Source: Raineyella fluvialis (GTDB lineage Bacteria > Actinomycetota > Actinomycetes > Propionibacteriales > Propionibacteriaceae). From it: a DNA stretch of 64,000 nucleotides. Positions 52,458 through 64,000 of this stretch are shown here, in pieces. The notes beneath the pieces were generated by a model. That model worked only from the letters and a program-made list of their open reading frames with translations. It was not told where the DNA came from and searched no databases. The stretch lies in the NCBI RefSeq assembly GCF_009646095.1, contig NZ_CP045725.1, positions 868,001-932,000 on the forward strand. Direction: 5' to 3'. Every line of letters begins with the position of its first letter. Within the stretch, counting starts at the first letter, position 1. A program made the translations under genes and the position numbers.

Positions 52458-54659
52458 CTACCGCTCGACCTCCACCGGGCTGACCCGTCCCACCTCGTCC
52501 GAGAGGCGCGGCAGGGTGTCGAAGTCGGTGCAGCGCAGCACGAGCATGGAGCGGCCGGGCAGTTTGAAGGTGTCGCGGGCCGCGAACGACACGCCCGACT
52601 CCCCGCGCGGGTGGGTCGTGTCCAGCACGCCGGTCCATGCCGTCCCCAGGTCCGTACCGGGCATGGTGACGAGGACCGCCTGGTCCCAGGCGTTGAACCA
52701 CAGCAGGAACGAATCGTCCGACGAGGGCCGGCCCCAGGTGTCGAGCCAGTTGAGCCCCCGCCCATTGAGGAACAGCCCGAAGCTGCGGACGAAGGACGTG
52801 TCCCGGTCGGCCTCGGTCATCTCCGCACCGTCGATCCGGAGGAAGACCACGTCGCCGGGGGGCTGTCCTGGGCCGGTCGGCAGGCTGGAGCGCTCCCGTT
52901 CGTAGTAGCGGCGCCGGAAGACGGGGTGCTCCCGTCGCAGCGTCGCGCACGTTGCGGTGAACGCCTCCAGGTCCTCCGCCTCCGCGTCCTGCCGCTCCCA
53001 CTCCTGCCAGGTCAGCTCGCTGTCCTGGCAGAAGGCGTTGTTGTTGCCACGCTGGCTGCGGCCCCGTTCATCGCCGCCGAGCAGCATCGGGATCCCCTGG
53101 GAGCACAACAGGGTGGCGAGGAGGTTGCGCTGCTGCCGTTCCCGGACGGCGAGGACGGCCGGGTCGTCCGTCTCGCCCTCCACGCCGTAGTTCGCGGAGC
53201 GGTTGTCGTCGGTGCCGTCGCGGTTCTGCTGGCCGTTGGCCTCGTTGTGCTTGCTCTCGTACGAGACGACGTCGCGCAGGGTGAAGCCGTCGTGGGCGGT
53301 GACGAAGTTGATCGAGGCGACCGGTTCGCGGCCACTGCGGGCGTAGATGTCGCGCGACCCGCTGATCCGGGAGACGAAGTCGTCGACCTCGGCGGGCCGG
53401 CCGCGCCAGAAATCCCGGACCACATCGCGGTACTGACCGTTCCACTCCGACCACTGCGGGGGGAAAGCGCCGACCTGGTAGCCGGCCGGACCGACGTCCC
53501 AGGGCTCGGCGATGAGCTTCACCTGCCCGAGCACCGGGTCCTGGGCGACCAGCCCGAAGAAGGCGGACAGCCGGTCGACGGCACCCTCCTCCCGCGCCAA
53601 GGTCGGCGCCAGATCGAAGCGGAACCCGTCGACATGCATCTCGCTGACCCAGTAGCGCAGCGAGTCCATCACCAGGCGCAACGACATCGGGTGGTGGGAG
53701 TTGAGCGAGTTCCCCACCCCGGTGGTGTCGACGTACTGCCGCGGGTTCACCGGGTCCAAGCGGTAGTAGGCGGGATTGTCGATCCCCCGCAGGGAGTACG
53801 TGGGCCCGTCGGAGCCGCCCTCGGCGGTGTGGTTGAACACCACGTCGAGGATCACCTCGATGCCGTCCTCGTGCAGCGCACGGACCATCGTCTTGAACTC
53901 GCCGACCACGCCCTCCGGGGTCGCCGACGCGCCGTACGCCCGGTTCGGGGCGAAGAAGCCGAAGGTGTTGTAGCCCCAGTAGTTGGTCAGCCCCCGCCGG
54001 GACACCGACGCCTCGGTCACCGACTGGTGGACGGGCAGCAGTTCGACGGCGGTCACCCCGATCCGCTTCAGGTGGGACACCGTCGCGGGATGGGCGACGC
54101 CGAGGTAGGTGCCGCGCAGGGCCGGGCGCATCCCCGGGTGCCGCATCGTCAGGCCCTTGACGTGGGTCTCGTAGACGAGCGACTCCTCGTACGGCGTCCG
54201 CGGCGGCGAGTCGTCGCGCCAGTCGAACGCACCGGAGACGACGATCCCGTGCAACGTGTACGGGGCCGAGTCCCGCAGATCGGGGAAGTCCGGCCGATCC
54301 GGGTCGTACGCCAGCAGGGCCGGATGGTCGACGATCGCACCGTCGAACATCAGGGCGTACGGGTCGGCGAGCAGCTTCGCCGGATTGCACCACAGTCCGT
54401 GCGCCGGGTCCCAGGGGCCGTGGACGCGATAGCCGTAGCGGGTCCCCGGACCGAGCCCGGCCAGACGGATGTGCCAGACGAAGCCGTCGACCTCCGTCAT
54501 CCGGATCTTCGTCTCGGCCCCGTCCGGGTCGAAGAGGCACAGGTCGATCGCCTCGGCGACCTCGGAGAAGATCGCGAAGTTGGTGCCGAAGCCGTCGAAG
54601 GTCGCGCCGAGCGGGGTCCGGTCTCCGGGGGCGATGAAGTAGGAGGGGTGGACGAGCAT
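52458..54659 (-). CDS. glgX: Glycogen debranching enzyme
   Basis: 733 residues, GH13. An N-terminal carbohydrate-binding domain (PLGATFDGFGTNFAIFSE) precedes the catalytic barrel with DVVFNHTAEG, VDGFRFDLAP (nucleophile Asp), KLIAEPWDVG (acid/base Glu) and FVTAHDGFTLRD. It removes alpha-1,6 branches from glycogen trimmed by phosphorylase. Last gene of a minus-strand unit after putA; 16 bases separate them. Confidence 0.93.
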   Translation of the reverse strand: MLVHPSYFIAPGDRTPLGATFDGFGTNFAIFSEVAEAIDLCLFDPDGAETKIRMTEVDGFVWHIRLAGLGPGTRYGYRVHGPWDPAHGLWCNPAKLLADPYALMFDGAIVDHPALLAYDPDRPDFPDLRDSAPYTLHGIVVSGAFDWRDDSPPRTPYEESLVYETHVKGLTMRHPGMRPALRGTYLGVAHPATVSHLKRIGVTAVELLPVHQSVTEASVSRRGLTNYWGYNTFGFFAPNRAYGASATPEGVVGEFKTMVRALHEDGIEVILDVVFNHTAEGGSDGPTYSLRGIDNPAYYRLDPVNPRQYVDTTGVGNSLNSHHPMSLRLVMDSLRYWVSEMHVDGFRFDLAPTLAREEGAVDRLSAFFGLVAQDPVLGQVKLIAEPWDVGPAGYQVGAFPPQWSEWNGQYRDVVRDFWRGRPAEVDDFVSRISGSRDIYARSGREPVASINFVTAHDGFTLRDVVSYESKHNEANGQQNRDGTDDNRSANYGVEGETDDPAVLAVRERQQRNLLATLLCSQGIPMLLGGDERGRSQRGNNNAFCQDSELTWQEWERQDAEAEDLEAFTATCATLRREHPVFRRRYYERERSSLPTGPGQPPGDVVFLRIDGAEMTEADRDTSFVRSFGLFLNGRGLNWLDTWGRPSSDDSFLLWFNAWDQAVLVTMPGTDLGTAWTGVLDTTHPRGESGVSFAARDTFKLPGRSMLVLRCTDFDTLPRLSDEVGRVSPVEVER

Positions 54660-54675
54660 CGCGGCTCACCGCCTG

Positions 54676-57600
54676 TCACAAGTCGGGGGACGTGCGGCCT
54701 TCCGCCCAGTCTGTCACCGCCAGACCCGCGGCGTCCGGCAGGTCACTGGGATGCCCGTAGCGGTGCGCGGTGACCGAGACGACCTGTTCGCGGACGTACG
54801 GCAGGATGGCCACCCGCCCGGCGTCCACCACCGGCCCCGCGTACACCGCCGTGTCGAGGGAGCCGCTGTCTGACCCGGCCAGAGCTGTCGCGAGGGCCGT
54901 CGGGTCCCCGCCGAGCAGCCGGATCCGGCGGTCGAACCGTGCGGGGTCGTCGGCGGCCGGAGGCGCCGCGACCCGGGCGAGGAAGGCGTGGTCCGTCTCG
55001 ACCACCCACCCGATCTCGACCTCCGCCAGGAAGGTGGCCAGCGCCGCCGGTGGTGGCAACGCCGCGGAGAGGCGGTGACGGCCGCCGGGGACGGCCAGCG
55101 CGGCCGACAGCTCACGCAGCAGCTCCAGCCAGGGCCGGCCCTGCCCGAGCCGGATGAGCACCGGGGCGGGCCGGTACCGGAGGATGTTGCGCTCGACGCC
55201 GAGCGCGGCCGGGTCGTGACCATGGCCGAACTCCTCGTCCAGTGCCCGCTGGTCGAGCCCGACCGCCACCTCGAGGCGTACGGCGTCCTCCGAGGACAGC
55301 ACGGTCCGACCGACCTCGAGCACCCGACGCAGCAGCGGCGCGGTGGGTTCGGCGACCAGTTCGGTGACCGGTGCCGGGACCACGTCGCCGAAGCCGTAGA
55401 GGTAGTTCGGGCCGCCGGCCTTCGTGCCGGTGCCGACCGAGGAACGTTTCCAGCCACCGAACGGCTGGCGCCGCACAATGGCGCCAGTGATGCCCCGGTT
55501 GACGTAGAGGTTGCCCGCCCGGACGTGCTCGACCCAGTAGCGCACCTCGTCCGGATCGAGGGAGTGCAGGCCGGCGGTGAGGCCGTAGTCGGTGCCGTTC
55601 TGCAGCGCGACGGCGGTGGCGAGGTCGGGGGCAGTCATCACGCCGAGCACCGGCCCGAAGTACTCCACCCGGTGGAACTCGCTGCCGGGGCGTACGCCGG
55701 CCCGGATGCCCGGGGTCCACAGCCGGCCCTCGTCGTCGAGGCGACGGGGCTGGAGGATCCAGTGCTCGCCCTCCCCAGCGTCGTCAGGCCGCGCAGGAGC
55801 TTCTCGCCGGGAGGGGTGGTGAGGGGTCCCATCCGCGTGGCGGGATCGGTCGGCGGGCCGACGGTGAGCGAGCGGGTGGCGTCGATCAACTGGTCGCGCA
55901 ACCGGGTGGAGCGGGCCGCGGCCCCGACGAGGATGAGCAGGGAGGCGGCGGAGCACTTCTGGCCCGCGTGGCCGAAGGCCGAGGCGACGATGTCGTGGAC
56001 GGCCAGGTCACGGTCGGCCGACGGGGTGACGACGATGGCGTTCTTGCCCGAGGTCTCGGCGAGCAGCCCGAGGTCGGGGCGCCAGCGCCGGAACATCGCG
56101 GCGGTGTCGGCCGAGCCGGTCAGCACGACCCGCTCCACCGCCGGATGGGTGATCAGCGCCCGGCCGATGTCCGGGTCGGCAGGGACGACGAGTTGCAGCA
56201 CGTCGTGCGGCACGCCGGCCCGCCAGCAGGCCTCGGCGAGGAGAGCACCGCAGCGCCGGGCGGCGGTGGCCGGCTTGAGGATGACCGCCGACCCAGCGGC
56301 GAGGGCGGCGGCGACCCCACCCAGCGGGATGGAGAGCGGGAAGTTCCACGGTGGAGCCACCACGGTGAGGCGCACCGGGCGGAACGTCCCCCCGACGAGT
56401 CCCTCCAGCCGGCGCGACTCGGCCGCGTAGTAGTGGGCGAAGTCGACGGCCTCCGACACCTCGGGATCGGACTGGTCCAGCGTCTTGCCGCACTCGGCCG
56501 CGGCGACCTCGAGCAGGTCGGCGCGGAGGGCCTCCAGTTCGTCACCGATCCGGTCGACGATCGCGGCCCGCTCGCCCGGGGTCCGCGCCTGCCAGGTCTG
56601 CCCGGCGCGGGAGGTGCGTTCGACCAGGGCGGCCAGCCGGTCCGCGTCCTCGATCCGGGCGCGGTCGACGGCGGTGAGGCCGAGGCGCGACTCCGGCACG
56701 CGGGCCAGGATGTCGCGGCCCCCGGCAATGGTGGCCGGCAACGCGGTGTCGCTGTCGGGGGCGTTGCGGAAGCCGCGCTGCAGGTGGTCGACGTCCGGTG
56801 GCCCGGGGTGGCGCCGGGGACCGACGGCCTCCGGCCCCTCGCTCTGCCAGCGCCGCACGGCGGCCCGGAAGCGGTCCCGTTCACGCGCCAGGCCGGCCTC
56901 CGGATCGGGATCGCCGAGGGAGGCGAGGTAGTGCTCGTCGGCGGCGTTCTCGTCCAGGCGTCGCACCAGGTAGGCGAGGGCGGTGTCGAACTCCTCCGGG
57001 TGGACGACGGGGACGTAGAGCCGCAGCGAGCCGGTCTCCGCCCGGACCACCTCGGCCTGGGCGGGGGCCATCCCGGCGAGCATCTCCACCTGGATGCTTT
57101 CGCGGACACCCCGCAGCCCGGCCAGCTCCCAGGCCAGGGCCAGAGTGAAGAGGTTGTGCCCGGCGATGCCGAGGTGGACGGCACGGGTGGCCTCCGGGGT
57201 GAGGGCCCGGTCGAGGAGACGCAGGTAGTTCGCGTCCGTCGCCTCCTTGGAGCCGGTCGTCACCGGCGCCCAGCCGTGCAGGACGGCGTCGACGGTCTCC
57301 AGGGCGAGGTTGGCGCCCTTGACGAGACGTACGCGGATCGGCGCGCCGCCGGCCCGTACTCGGTGGTCGGCCCAGGCGGTCAGTTCCTCGAGGGCGGGGA
57401 GGGCGTCGGGCAGGTAGGCCTGCAGCACCACTCCCCCGGACGAGGATTCCAGCCCGGGCAGGTCGAGCAGGCGCCGGAAGACGGTGAGGGTGAGGTGGAG
57501 GTCGCGGTACTCCTCCATGTCGAGGTTGAGGAAGACCGGCCGGGGCCGGCCGGCGGCCAGCCGGTACAGCGGCGCCAGCAGGCCGACCGCGCGGTCGACG

Positions 57601-58121
57601 GCGGCGTCGAACCCCCACGGGTTGTGCGGCCCGAGGACCGAGGAGACCTTGAGGGACACGTACGTCACGTCCTCGCGGCGCACAAGCCGTTCGACGTCGG
57701 CCAGCCGTCGGGCCGCCTCGGCATCGCCGAGCACCGCCTCGCCGAGCAGGTTGACGTTCAGGTCTGCGCCGTGGCGGGACAGCCGCTCCAGCGCGGCGCC
57801 CAGCCGGTCGTCCGAGGCGTCGACGACGAGGTCCCCGACCAGGGCGCGCAGCATCCGCCGAGCCGGCGGGACGACGACGCCGGGGAGTTCGGGGCCGGTG
57901 TGGGCGAGTCGATGCAGGGCGTGCGCGGCGGTCCGGTCGTCCTCGGGGCGGACGACGCCGTCGACGAAGTCCAGCAGGAGTCGCATCCCGGCCGGGTCCG
58001 CGACCACCCGCGACATCAGGGTCGAGGCGAGATCGTGGCGACCACCATGGGCCGTGCGCCACCAGCGTTCGGCGGTCGGCACGGCGAGTTCGGCGGCCCG
58101 CAGCAGGTCGTCAGCGCTCAT
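54676..58121 (-). CDS. putA: Bifunctional PutA proline catabolism enzyme (frame break)
   Basis: About 1148 residues after closing one break near 55775 (GGGG where GGGGG restores LGEGEHWILQP). The proline dehydrogenase barrel covers roughly residues 30-430 (YVSLKVSS, FLNLDMEEYRDL, RVRLVKGANLALE). The P5C dehydrogenase domain follows: PPWNFPLSIPLGG, LLAETSGKNAIVV with Glu, and GHAGQKCSAAS with the catalytic Cys. A further 200-residue C-terminal domain is of the kind seen in long actinobacterial PutA. It oxidises proline to glutamate. ATG at 58121 overlaps the preceding gene by 11 bases. Confidence 0.9.
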
Positions 58122-59903
58122 CCGTGCCGCCCGGTCCGCCCTTGGCGCGTCGGATGGCGTCCGACGCCTGCACCAGGCCGAGGTGGGTGAACGCCTGCGG
58201 GTAGTTCCCGGCCATCCGGCCACGAGTGGCGTCGTACTCCTCGGAGAGCAGGCCGACGTCACTGGCGTACGACACGAGCTTGTCGAACAGGGCCTCCGCC
58301 TCGTCCAGGCGCCCGGTCCGGGCGTACTGACTGACCAGCCAGAAGGTGCAGAAGAGGAAGCTCCCCTCGTTGCCCGGCAGACCGTCGGTGCCGGCCTCGG
58401 TCCGGTAGCGGCGGAGCAGGCCGTTGTCGTCCATCAGTTCCTTCTCGATCCGGGCGACCGTACGCAGCATCCGCGGATCATCCCAGGCGATGAAGCCACA
58501 CTGCGGCAGCACCAGCAGGGCCGCATCGACATCGGTGGTCTCGTAGTGCTGCGTGAAGGTGCCGAGGTCCTCCCGATAGCCGCGCGTCTCCACCTCCTCG
58601 CGGAGCTGGTCGCGCAGCCGGCGCCATTTGTCGACCGGTCCGCGCATCCCGAACTCCTCGCAGGCCCGGACCCCCGGTCGAAGGCGGCCCACATCATCAC
58701 CCGCGAGTGGGTGAAGAACTGCGGCTTGCCCCGCACCTCCCAGATCCCCTGGTCGGGCCGGTCGAGGTGTTCCACGGCGTACTCCAACAGGTTGTGCTGC
58801 AGGCTCCAGGAGAACCTGTCCTCGGCTTCCCCCGCATGCCGCAGACGGGCCAGCGCCATCATCACCTCGCCGACCACGTCGGCCTGGTACTGATCCGAGG
58901 CACCGTTGCCCACCCGGACCGGACGGGAGCCGGCGTACCCGGAGAGGTGGTCGAGCTCGAGCTCGGGGCCGAGGTGCTCCCCGGCCAGCCCGTACATGAT
59001 CCGCAGGTCCTTGCGGTCACCGGCGATCGCTCGCAGCAGCCAGTCCCGCCACTCGTGGTGCGCCGCCCCGTGGGTGATCATCGTCTGGATGGTCAGTGCG
59101 GAGTCCCGCAGCCAGCAGTAGCGGTAGTCCCAGTTGCGGACCCCACCGAAGTCCTCGGGCAGCGAGGTGGTGGCGGCCGCGGCGATGCCGCCGGTGTCGC
59201 GGTCGGTGAGAGCGCGCAGCACCAGGAGGGAACGCCGCACCTCGGGCCGGCACCCTTCGAGGTCGATCGTCCTGGCCCACTCCCGCCAGGACTCGATGGT
59301 GCGCTCCCGTTGGGCATCGGGGTCGAGCGGCTCGGGCATCTGGCGGTAGCTGGGGAACCAGGTCAGGGTCCAGGTCTCCCGTTCTCCGGCCCGGAGCGGA
59401 AAGCTGCCCCGGTGGTGGTGGTTGATCGCCCGCGGCAACGGCCCGTCCAGGCACACCGCGCTGGGCCCGGAGATGGCGACCAGCCTCTCCCCCCTGGGTC
59501 CGTCGACCCGGCGTACCCACGGAATGCTCGACCCGTAGTCGAACCGCATCACCAGGTCCATCTCGACGGTGACCTCGCCCGAGACGCACTCCACCATCCG
59601 GATCAGGTCGGAGCGTTCGTCGTTCTCGGCCATGAAATCGGTGCAGAGCGCCTCACCGGTGGGCGTACGCCACCTGGTCCGCAGCACGAACGTCTCCTCG
59701 ACGTAGGAACGCTCCAGCACCGTGCCGTCGGCCGGCGCGATGCGCCAGTGGCCGTTGCCGGGTTCCCCGAGCAACGAGGCGAAGACGGCCTCGTCGTCGA
59801 ACCGCGGCAGGCAGAGCCAGTCGACGCTGCCCTCCCGGGATACCAGCGGGCCGGTCCGCCGATCCGCCAGCAGCGCGTAGTCCTCCAGTCGTGGCTGCGT
59901 CAT
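58111..59903 (-). CDS. GH15 glucoamylase/trehalase-like enzyme (frame break)
   Basis: 597 residues after closing one break near 58675 (GGGGG where six G restore FDRGVRACEEFGM). An N-terminal beta domain (LEDYALLADRRTGPLVSREGSVDWLCLPRFD) precedes the (alpha/alpha)6 barrel with VRNWDYRYCWLRDSALT, the GH15 signature, and a C-terminal EEYDATRGRMAGNYPQAFTHLGL with the second catalytic Glu. Actinobacterial members include trehalases. First gene of the unit with putA and glgX. Ribosome site weak. Confidence 0.88.
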
Positions 59904-60028
59904 ATCCCCATCGTGCCCCGGTGTGCGCCACCGCGACAGGATTCGCGCCGATCCGGGGCCGCTCGGTGTTGCCGTGGCGTAACCGCAGCTACACATGCCT
60001 GGAACGAGGCTTCCCTACCGTCACGAGC

Positions 60029-61198
60029 ATGACCACCACCAGCAGCTTCGACCCGACCATCTGGCGGCTGGCCGACGACGACCTGATGCCCCAGGTGTCC
60101 AGCGGCCCGTTGGGGGGCGCACGCGTGGCGGTCAAGGACCTGTTCGCCGTGGCCGGTCAGCCCATCGGTGCGGGCAATCCGACGTTCCTCGCCGGCGCGC
60201 CGCTGCAGGATCGCAACGCGCGGGTGGTGGACGACCTGATGCGCGCGGGCGCCACGGTGGTCGGGATCACCAGGACCGACGAGTTCGCCTTCTCCCTCGC
60301 CGGGACCAATCCCCATTACGGCACACCACCGAATGCCCTGTGCCCGGACCGGATCCCGGGCGGCTCGAGCTCCGGATCGGCGGCCGCGGTGGCGCTCGGG
60401 TTGGCCGACATCGGGCTGGGGACGGACACCGGGGGGTCCATCAGGGTGCCGGCCGCCTACCAGGGTCTGTGGGGCATCCGGACCACGTACGGCGCCGTCT
60501 CCCACGAGGGCGTCCACGGACTGGCGCCCAGCTTCGACACGGTCGGCTGGCTGACGGCGGGCCCGGACCTGCTGGAGACCGTCGGCAAGGTGCTGCTGCC
60601 GCTCGCGGCCGGACGGCACTTCGACGCGGTCCTCGTCGACGACGCCCTGCTCGACGCCGCGGACGCCGATGTCGCCGAAGCCGCCCGTAAGTTCCTGCAC
60701 GGGCCGATTCCCCTCGAGGTCCGTACGCTGCCCCTGGGCTGGCCGTTGGGGCAGTGGCGGGAGGTCTTCGTCACCATCCAGGGGCATGAGGCGTGGGCGG
60801 AGCACGGCGCATGGGTGAGCGCTCACCCCGGGGCGCTCGGGGCCGCGGTGGCGGAGCGGTTCCGGCAGGCCGCGACGATCACCGACACCCAGCGGGACGA
60901 GGCGCTGGCCGCGCGGCGGCGGATCGCCCGGGCCGTCCGCCGCGCCATCGGCGACGACCTCCTGGCGGTGCCGAGCGCCGCCTCCGTCCCGCCGCTGCGC
61001 TCCGGGGAGGATCCGGCGGCGGGGCCGGCCCGGACGGCCACCCTGGAACTCACCTGCATCGCGGGGCTGTCGGGACTGCCCGCCCTGGCGATCCCGCTGC
61101 GGACGGCGGAGGGGTTGCCCTGCGGGCTGTCGCTGGTGGGTCCGCCGGGCAGCGACCGGGACTTGTTGGCGCTGGGACGGCGGATCGGCGTCGCCTGA
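60029..61198 (+). CDS. Amidase-signature family amidase
   Basis: 389 residues. Ser-Ser-Lys triad: Lys36 in VAVKDLF, the cis-Ser in GGSSSGSAA (residues 111-119) and the nucleophile Ser137 in GTDTGGSIRVPA. It is shorter than GatA and lacks its C-terminal part, so it is a free amidase hydrolysing a carboxamide or similar bond. It is divergent from the GH15 gene. The stop is followed 8 bases later by the bgl promoter. Confidence 0.88.
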   Translation: MTTTSSFDPTIWRLADDDLMPQVSSGPLGGARVAVKDLFAVAGQPIGAGNPTFLAGAPLQDRNARVVDDLMRAGATVVGITRTDEFAFSLAGTNPHYGTPPNALCPDRIPGGSSSGSAAAVALGLADIGLGTDTGGSIRVPAAYQGLWGIRTTYGAVSHEGVHGLAPSFDTVGWLTAGPDLLETVGKVLLPLAAGRHFDAVLVDDALLDAADADVAEAARKFLHGPIPLEVRTLPLGWPLGQWREVFVTIQGHEAWAEHGAWVSAHPGALGAAVAERFRQAATITDTQRDEALAARRRIARAVRRAIGDDLLAVPSAASVPPLRSGEDPAAGPARTATLELTCIAGLSGLPALAIPLRTAEGLPCGLSLVGPPGSDRDLLALGRRIGVA

Positions 61199-61206
61199 CC
61201 CGCAAC

Positions 61207-61235
61207 TTGCGTTCCACTTCCGCGTCCTCTAGAGT
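61207..61235 (+). promoter_or_regulatory. Candidate promoter of the beta-glucoside operon
   Basis: TTGCGT (61207-61212) and TAGAGT (61230-61235) with a 17-base spacer. It lies directly before the RAT/terminator leader, at a distance expected for an antiterminated transcript. Confidence 0.45.
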
Positions 61236-61263
61236 TCACTTCACAGCGGGTTACCGCTGACCA

Positions 61264-61290
61264 GGATTGTTACTCCGCGGAGGCAAGACC
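61264..61290 (+). promoter_or_regulatory. LicT/BglG-type ribonucleic antiterminator (RAT)
   Basis: GGATTGTTACTCCGCGGAGG followed by CAAGACC matches the RAT consensus (GGATTGTTACTG...GCAGGCAAAACC) almost throughout. Its 3' end overlaps the first arm of the terminator at 61286, so binding by a LicT/BglG protein would prevent termination. The antiterminator gene is not in the window and may lie just beyond its right end. Confidence 0.85.
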
Positions 61291-61327
61291 TGAAGTGCAC
61301 ATCATGTGCGCTTCAGGTCTTTTTTTG
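61286..61327 (+). terminator. Intrinsic terminator overlapping the RAT
   Basis: AGACCTGAAG-T-GCAC, loop ATCAT, GTGC-G-CTTCAGGTCT, then a run of eight T. It is the only hairpin with a long T-tract seen in the window and stands between promoter and PTS gene, typical of conditional termination. Confidence 0.9.
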
Positions 61328-61357
61328 TTTCCGCGACAGAGTCAAGGAGGACTCCCG

Positions 61358-63240
61358 ATGGGGACCGTGAACTACGCCGATCTGGCACATCAGATCGTCG
61401 ACAAGGTCGGCGGCGAGGCGAACATCGCCACCGGCACCCACTGCGCCACCCGGCTGCGCCTGACGCTGAAGGACACCGGGAAGGCCGACACCGCCGCCGT
61501 CCAGAAGCTGCCCGGTGTCATCACCGTCATGCAGGCCGGCGGTCAGTACCAGATCGTCATCGGCAACAACGTGCCGAAGGTCTACGAGGAGCTCACCCGC
61601 TTCACCCGGATCGGCGGCGACGACGCCGCTCCGGCGGACGCCCCCAAGGGCAACCTCCTCAACCGGTTCATCCAGCTGATCAGCGCGATCATCCAGCCCA
61701 TCCTGTGGCCGCTGGCCGGCGCCGGTCTGTTCAAGGCCTTCCTGTCGCTGTCCACCAACCTGCACTGGCTGGACGCGAAGTCCACGACGTACACGATCCT
61801 CAACGCGTCGGCCGACGCGATCTTCTACTTCCTGCCGATCTTCCTGGCCCTCACGGCCGCGAAGCGCTTCCGCGCCAACCACATGACCGCGATGGCCATC
61901 GCCGGCGCGCTGGTCTACCCGGCGATCGTCGCCCTGGCCTCCGCCACCACTCCGGTGACGTTCTTCGGCCTGCCCGTTGTGATGATGAGCTACACCAGCT
62001 CGGTCATCCCGATCATCATCGCCGTCTGGCTGCAGGGCTACGTCGAGCGGTTCCTCGGCAGGATCCTGCCGGACTCGATCCGCAACTTCACCACCCCGCT
62101 GCTCACCCTCGCCGTGATGGTCCCGCTCATCCTGCTGACCGTCGGCCCGCTGACCACGTACGCGGCCGAGGGCATCTCCGGTGGCGTCAACGCGATCTTC
62201 CACTTCGCCCCGTGGCTCGGCGGCGCGATCATGGGCGGCTTCTGGCAGGTCTTCGTCCTCTTCGGCCTGCACTGGGGCTTCGTCCCGATCATGATGAACG
62301 ACCTGGCCGTCCACGGCTACACGCTGCTCGGCGGGCCCCTGGTCGCCGCCGTTCTCGCCCAGGCCGCCGCCACCCTCGCCGTCTTCATCCGCACCCGCAG
62401 CGCCAAGCGTCGTGAGGTCGCCGGCCCCGCCGCCCTGTCCGGCATGCTCGCCGGCGTCACCGAGCCGGCGATCTACGGCGTGAACCTCCCGCTCAAGCTC
62501 CCCTTCTACTTCGGCATCGCCGGTGGTGCCGTCGGTGGCGCGATCGCCGCGGCCGGTGGCAGCGCCAACAACGCCTTCGTCTTCCCCTCGCTGCTCGGTC
62601 TGCCCGCCTACATGGCCGTCGGCAACTTCACCCTCCAGTTGATCGGCTCCGGTCTGGCCGTGGCCATCGCCTTCCTGCTCACCCTCTTCTTCGGCCCCGT
62701 GAGGAGAAGGACGTCGAGGCCGAGGTCACCCAGACGGGCGGCACCGCCCTCGCGGCCAACGGTGACGTGATCGTCGCCGCCCCGGTCGCCGGTACCACCG
62801 TGCCGCTGGCGGAGGTCAACGACAAGGTCTTCGCCTCCGGTGCCATGGGCCAGGGTGTGGGCATCCTCCCGGACAACGGCCGGATCGTCGCGCCGGTCGC
62901 CGGCACCGTGATCGCCGCGACCCGGACCGGGCACGCCTTCGGGATCAAGTCTGACGACGGCGTCGAGGTCCTCGTCCACGTCGGCATCGACACGGTCCAG
63001 ATGAAGGGCGAGGGTTTCAGCCCGAAAGTGACCCGCGGCCAGCGGGTCGAGCAGGGCGACCTGCTCGCCGAGGTCGACCTCGACGCGGTCCAGAAGGCCG
63101 GCTTCGACCCGACCGTGGTGACGATCGTGACCAACTCCGCCTCGCTCGGCGCGGTCGACGCGGTCACCGGCCGCAGCCTCGCCGCCGGCGACGCGGCGCT
63201 GCTGATCATGGCCGGCGCCCCCCAGCCCGTCAACGCCTGA
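61358..63240 (+). CDS. bglF: Beta-glucoside PTS EIIBCA (frame break)
   Basis: 627 residues after closing one break near 62700 (GGCCCC-GTG where CCCCC restores GPREEKDVEAEV). EIIB: GTHCATRLRLTLKD with phospho-Cys29. EIIC: IQLISAIIQPILWPLAGAGLFKAF, LHWGFVPIMMNDL, VTEPAIYGVNLPLKLPF. EIIA: HVGIDTVQMKGEGF with the phospho-His. It imports and phosphorylates aryl- or beta-glucosides. AGGAGG precedes the ATG. Followed 18 bases later by the 6-phospho-beta-glucosidase. Confidence 0.92.

Positions 63241-64000
<760 letters not shown>

Noticed and set aside
52287-54773. An 828-codon plus-strand frame opposite glgX
   Set aside because: Antisense shadow of a well-supported gene, with composition typical of GC-driven open frames.

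Overview
The window is very GC-rich, with dense genes and GTG/TTG starts. It carries a Corynebacterium-style inositol gene set (Cgl0159-type aldolase beside iolC, HutC-type GntR regulator). This points to an actinobacterium, most likely Propionibacteriales/Propionibacteriaceae; that placement is inference from gene content, since no rRNA or tRNA gene is present.

Layout. (1) 1-7 kb: a PhnL-like ABC protein that has lost its ATPase motifs, a lipoprotein, an amidohydrolase, a cytidylate-kinase-like protein, then a Cys-rich leader peptide ahead of an isopenicillin-N-synthase-type oxygenase and an FprA-type ferredoxin reductase. (2) 6-31 kb: a large cyclitol/keto-sugar locus. Its core is iolC, a Cgl0159 aldolase, iolB, iolD and iolA (minus strand), divergent from iolR-iolG-iolE (plus strand). 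Around it lie two IolT-type transporters, four further Gfo/Idh/MocA genes (one reduced to its Rossmann domain), three further sugar-phosphate isomerase/epimerase genes, three LacI repressors and an alcohol dehydrogenase. Related TGTC-N2-GACA / CTTTGT-N4-ACAAAG sites occur in most of the promoter regions and are best explained as operators of the GntR regulator. (3) 31-38 kb: dodecin, a polyol dehydrogenase with a fused mannitol-type PTS EIICBA, then a second Cys-containing leader peptide before metQ-metN-metI and a LacI gene. (4) 38-49 kb: hemerythrin, a VWA/MoxR-type AAA pair, a DUF222-HNH protein, an IS256-family element with target duplication, a 3-hydroxyisobutyrate-dehydrogenase-like gene and a DEAD-box helicase. 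(5) 49-60 kb: DUF2249 protein, SDR/DUF2867 protein, disulfide reductase, and an operon of GH15 enzyme, PutA and GlgX. (6) 60-64 kb: an amidase, then a beta-glucoside PTS operon preceded by a LicT/BglG-type RAT and terminator.

The window contains 17 apparent frameshifts in 14 genes. In every case one added base restores a normal family protein, and nearly always the base belongs in a short run of G or C. I treat them as probable base-calling or assembly errors, so the affected genes are annotated as full-length with the break noted.

The most interesting signals are the paired Cys leader peptides, the two-regulator operator network of the cyclitol locus, the Rossmann-only Gfo/Idh paralogue, the degenerate PhnL-like protein, and an IS insertion exactly between two abutting stop codons.
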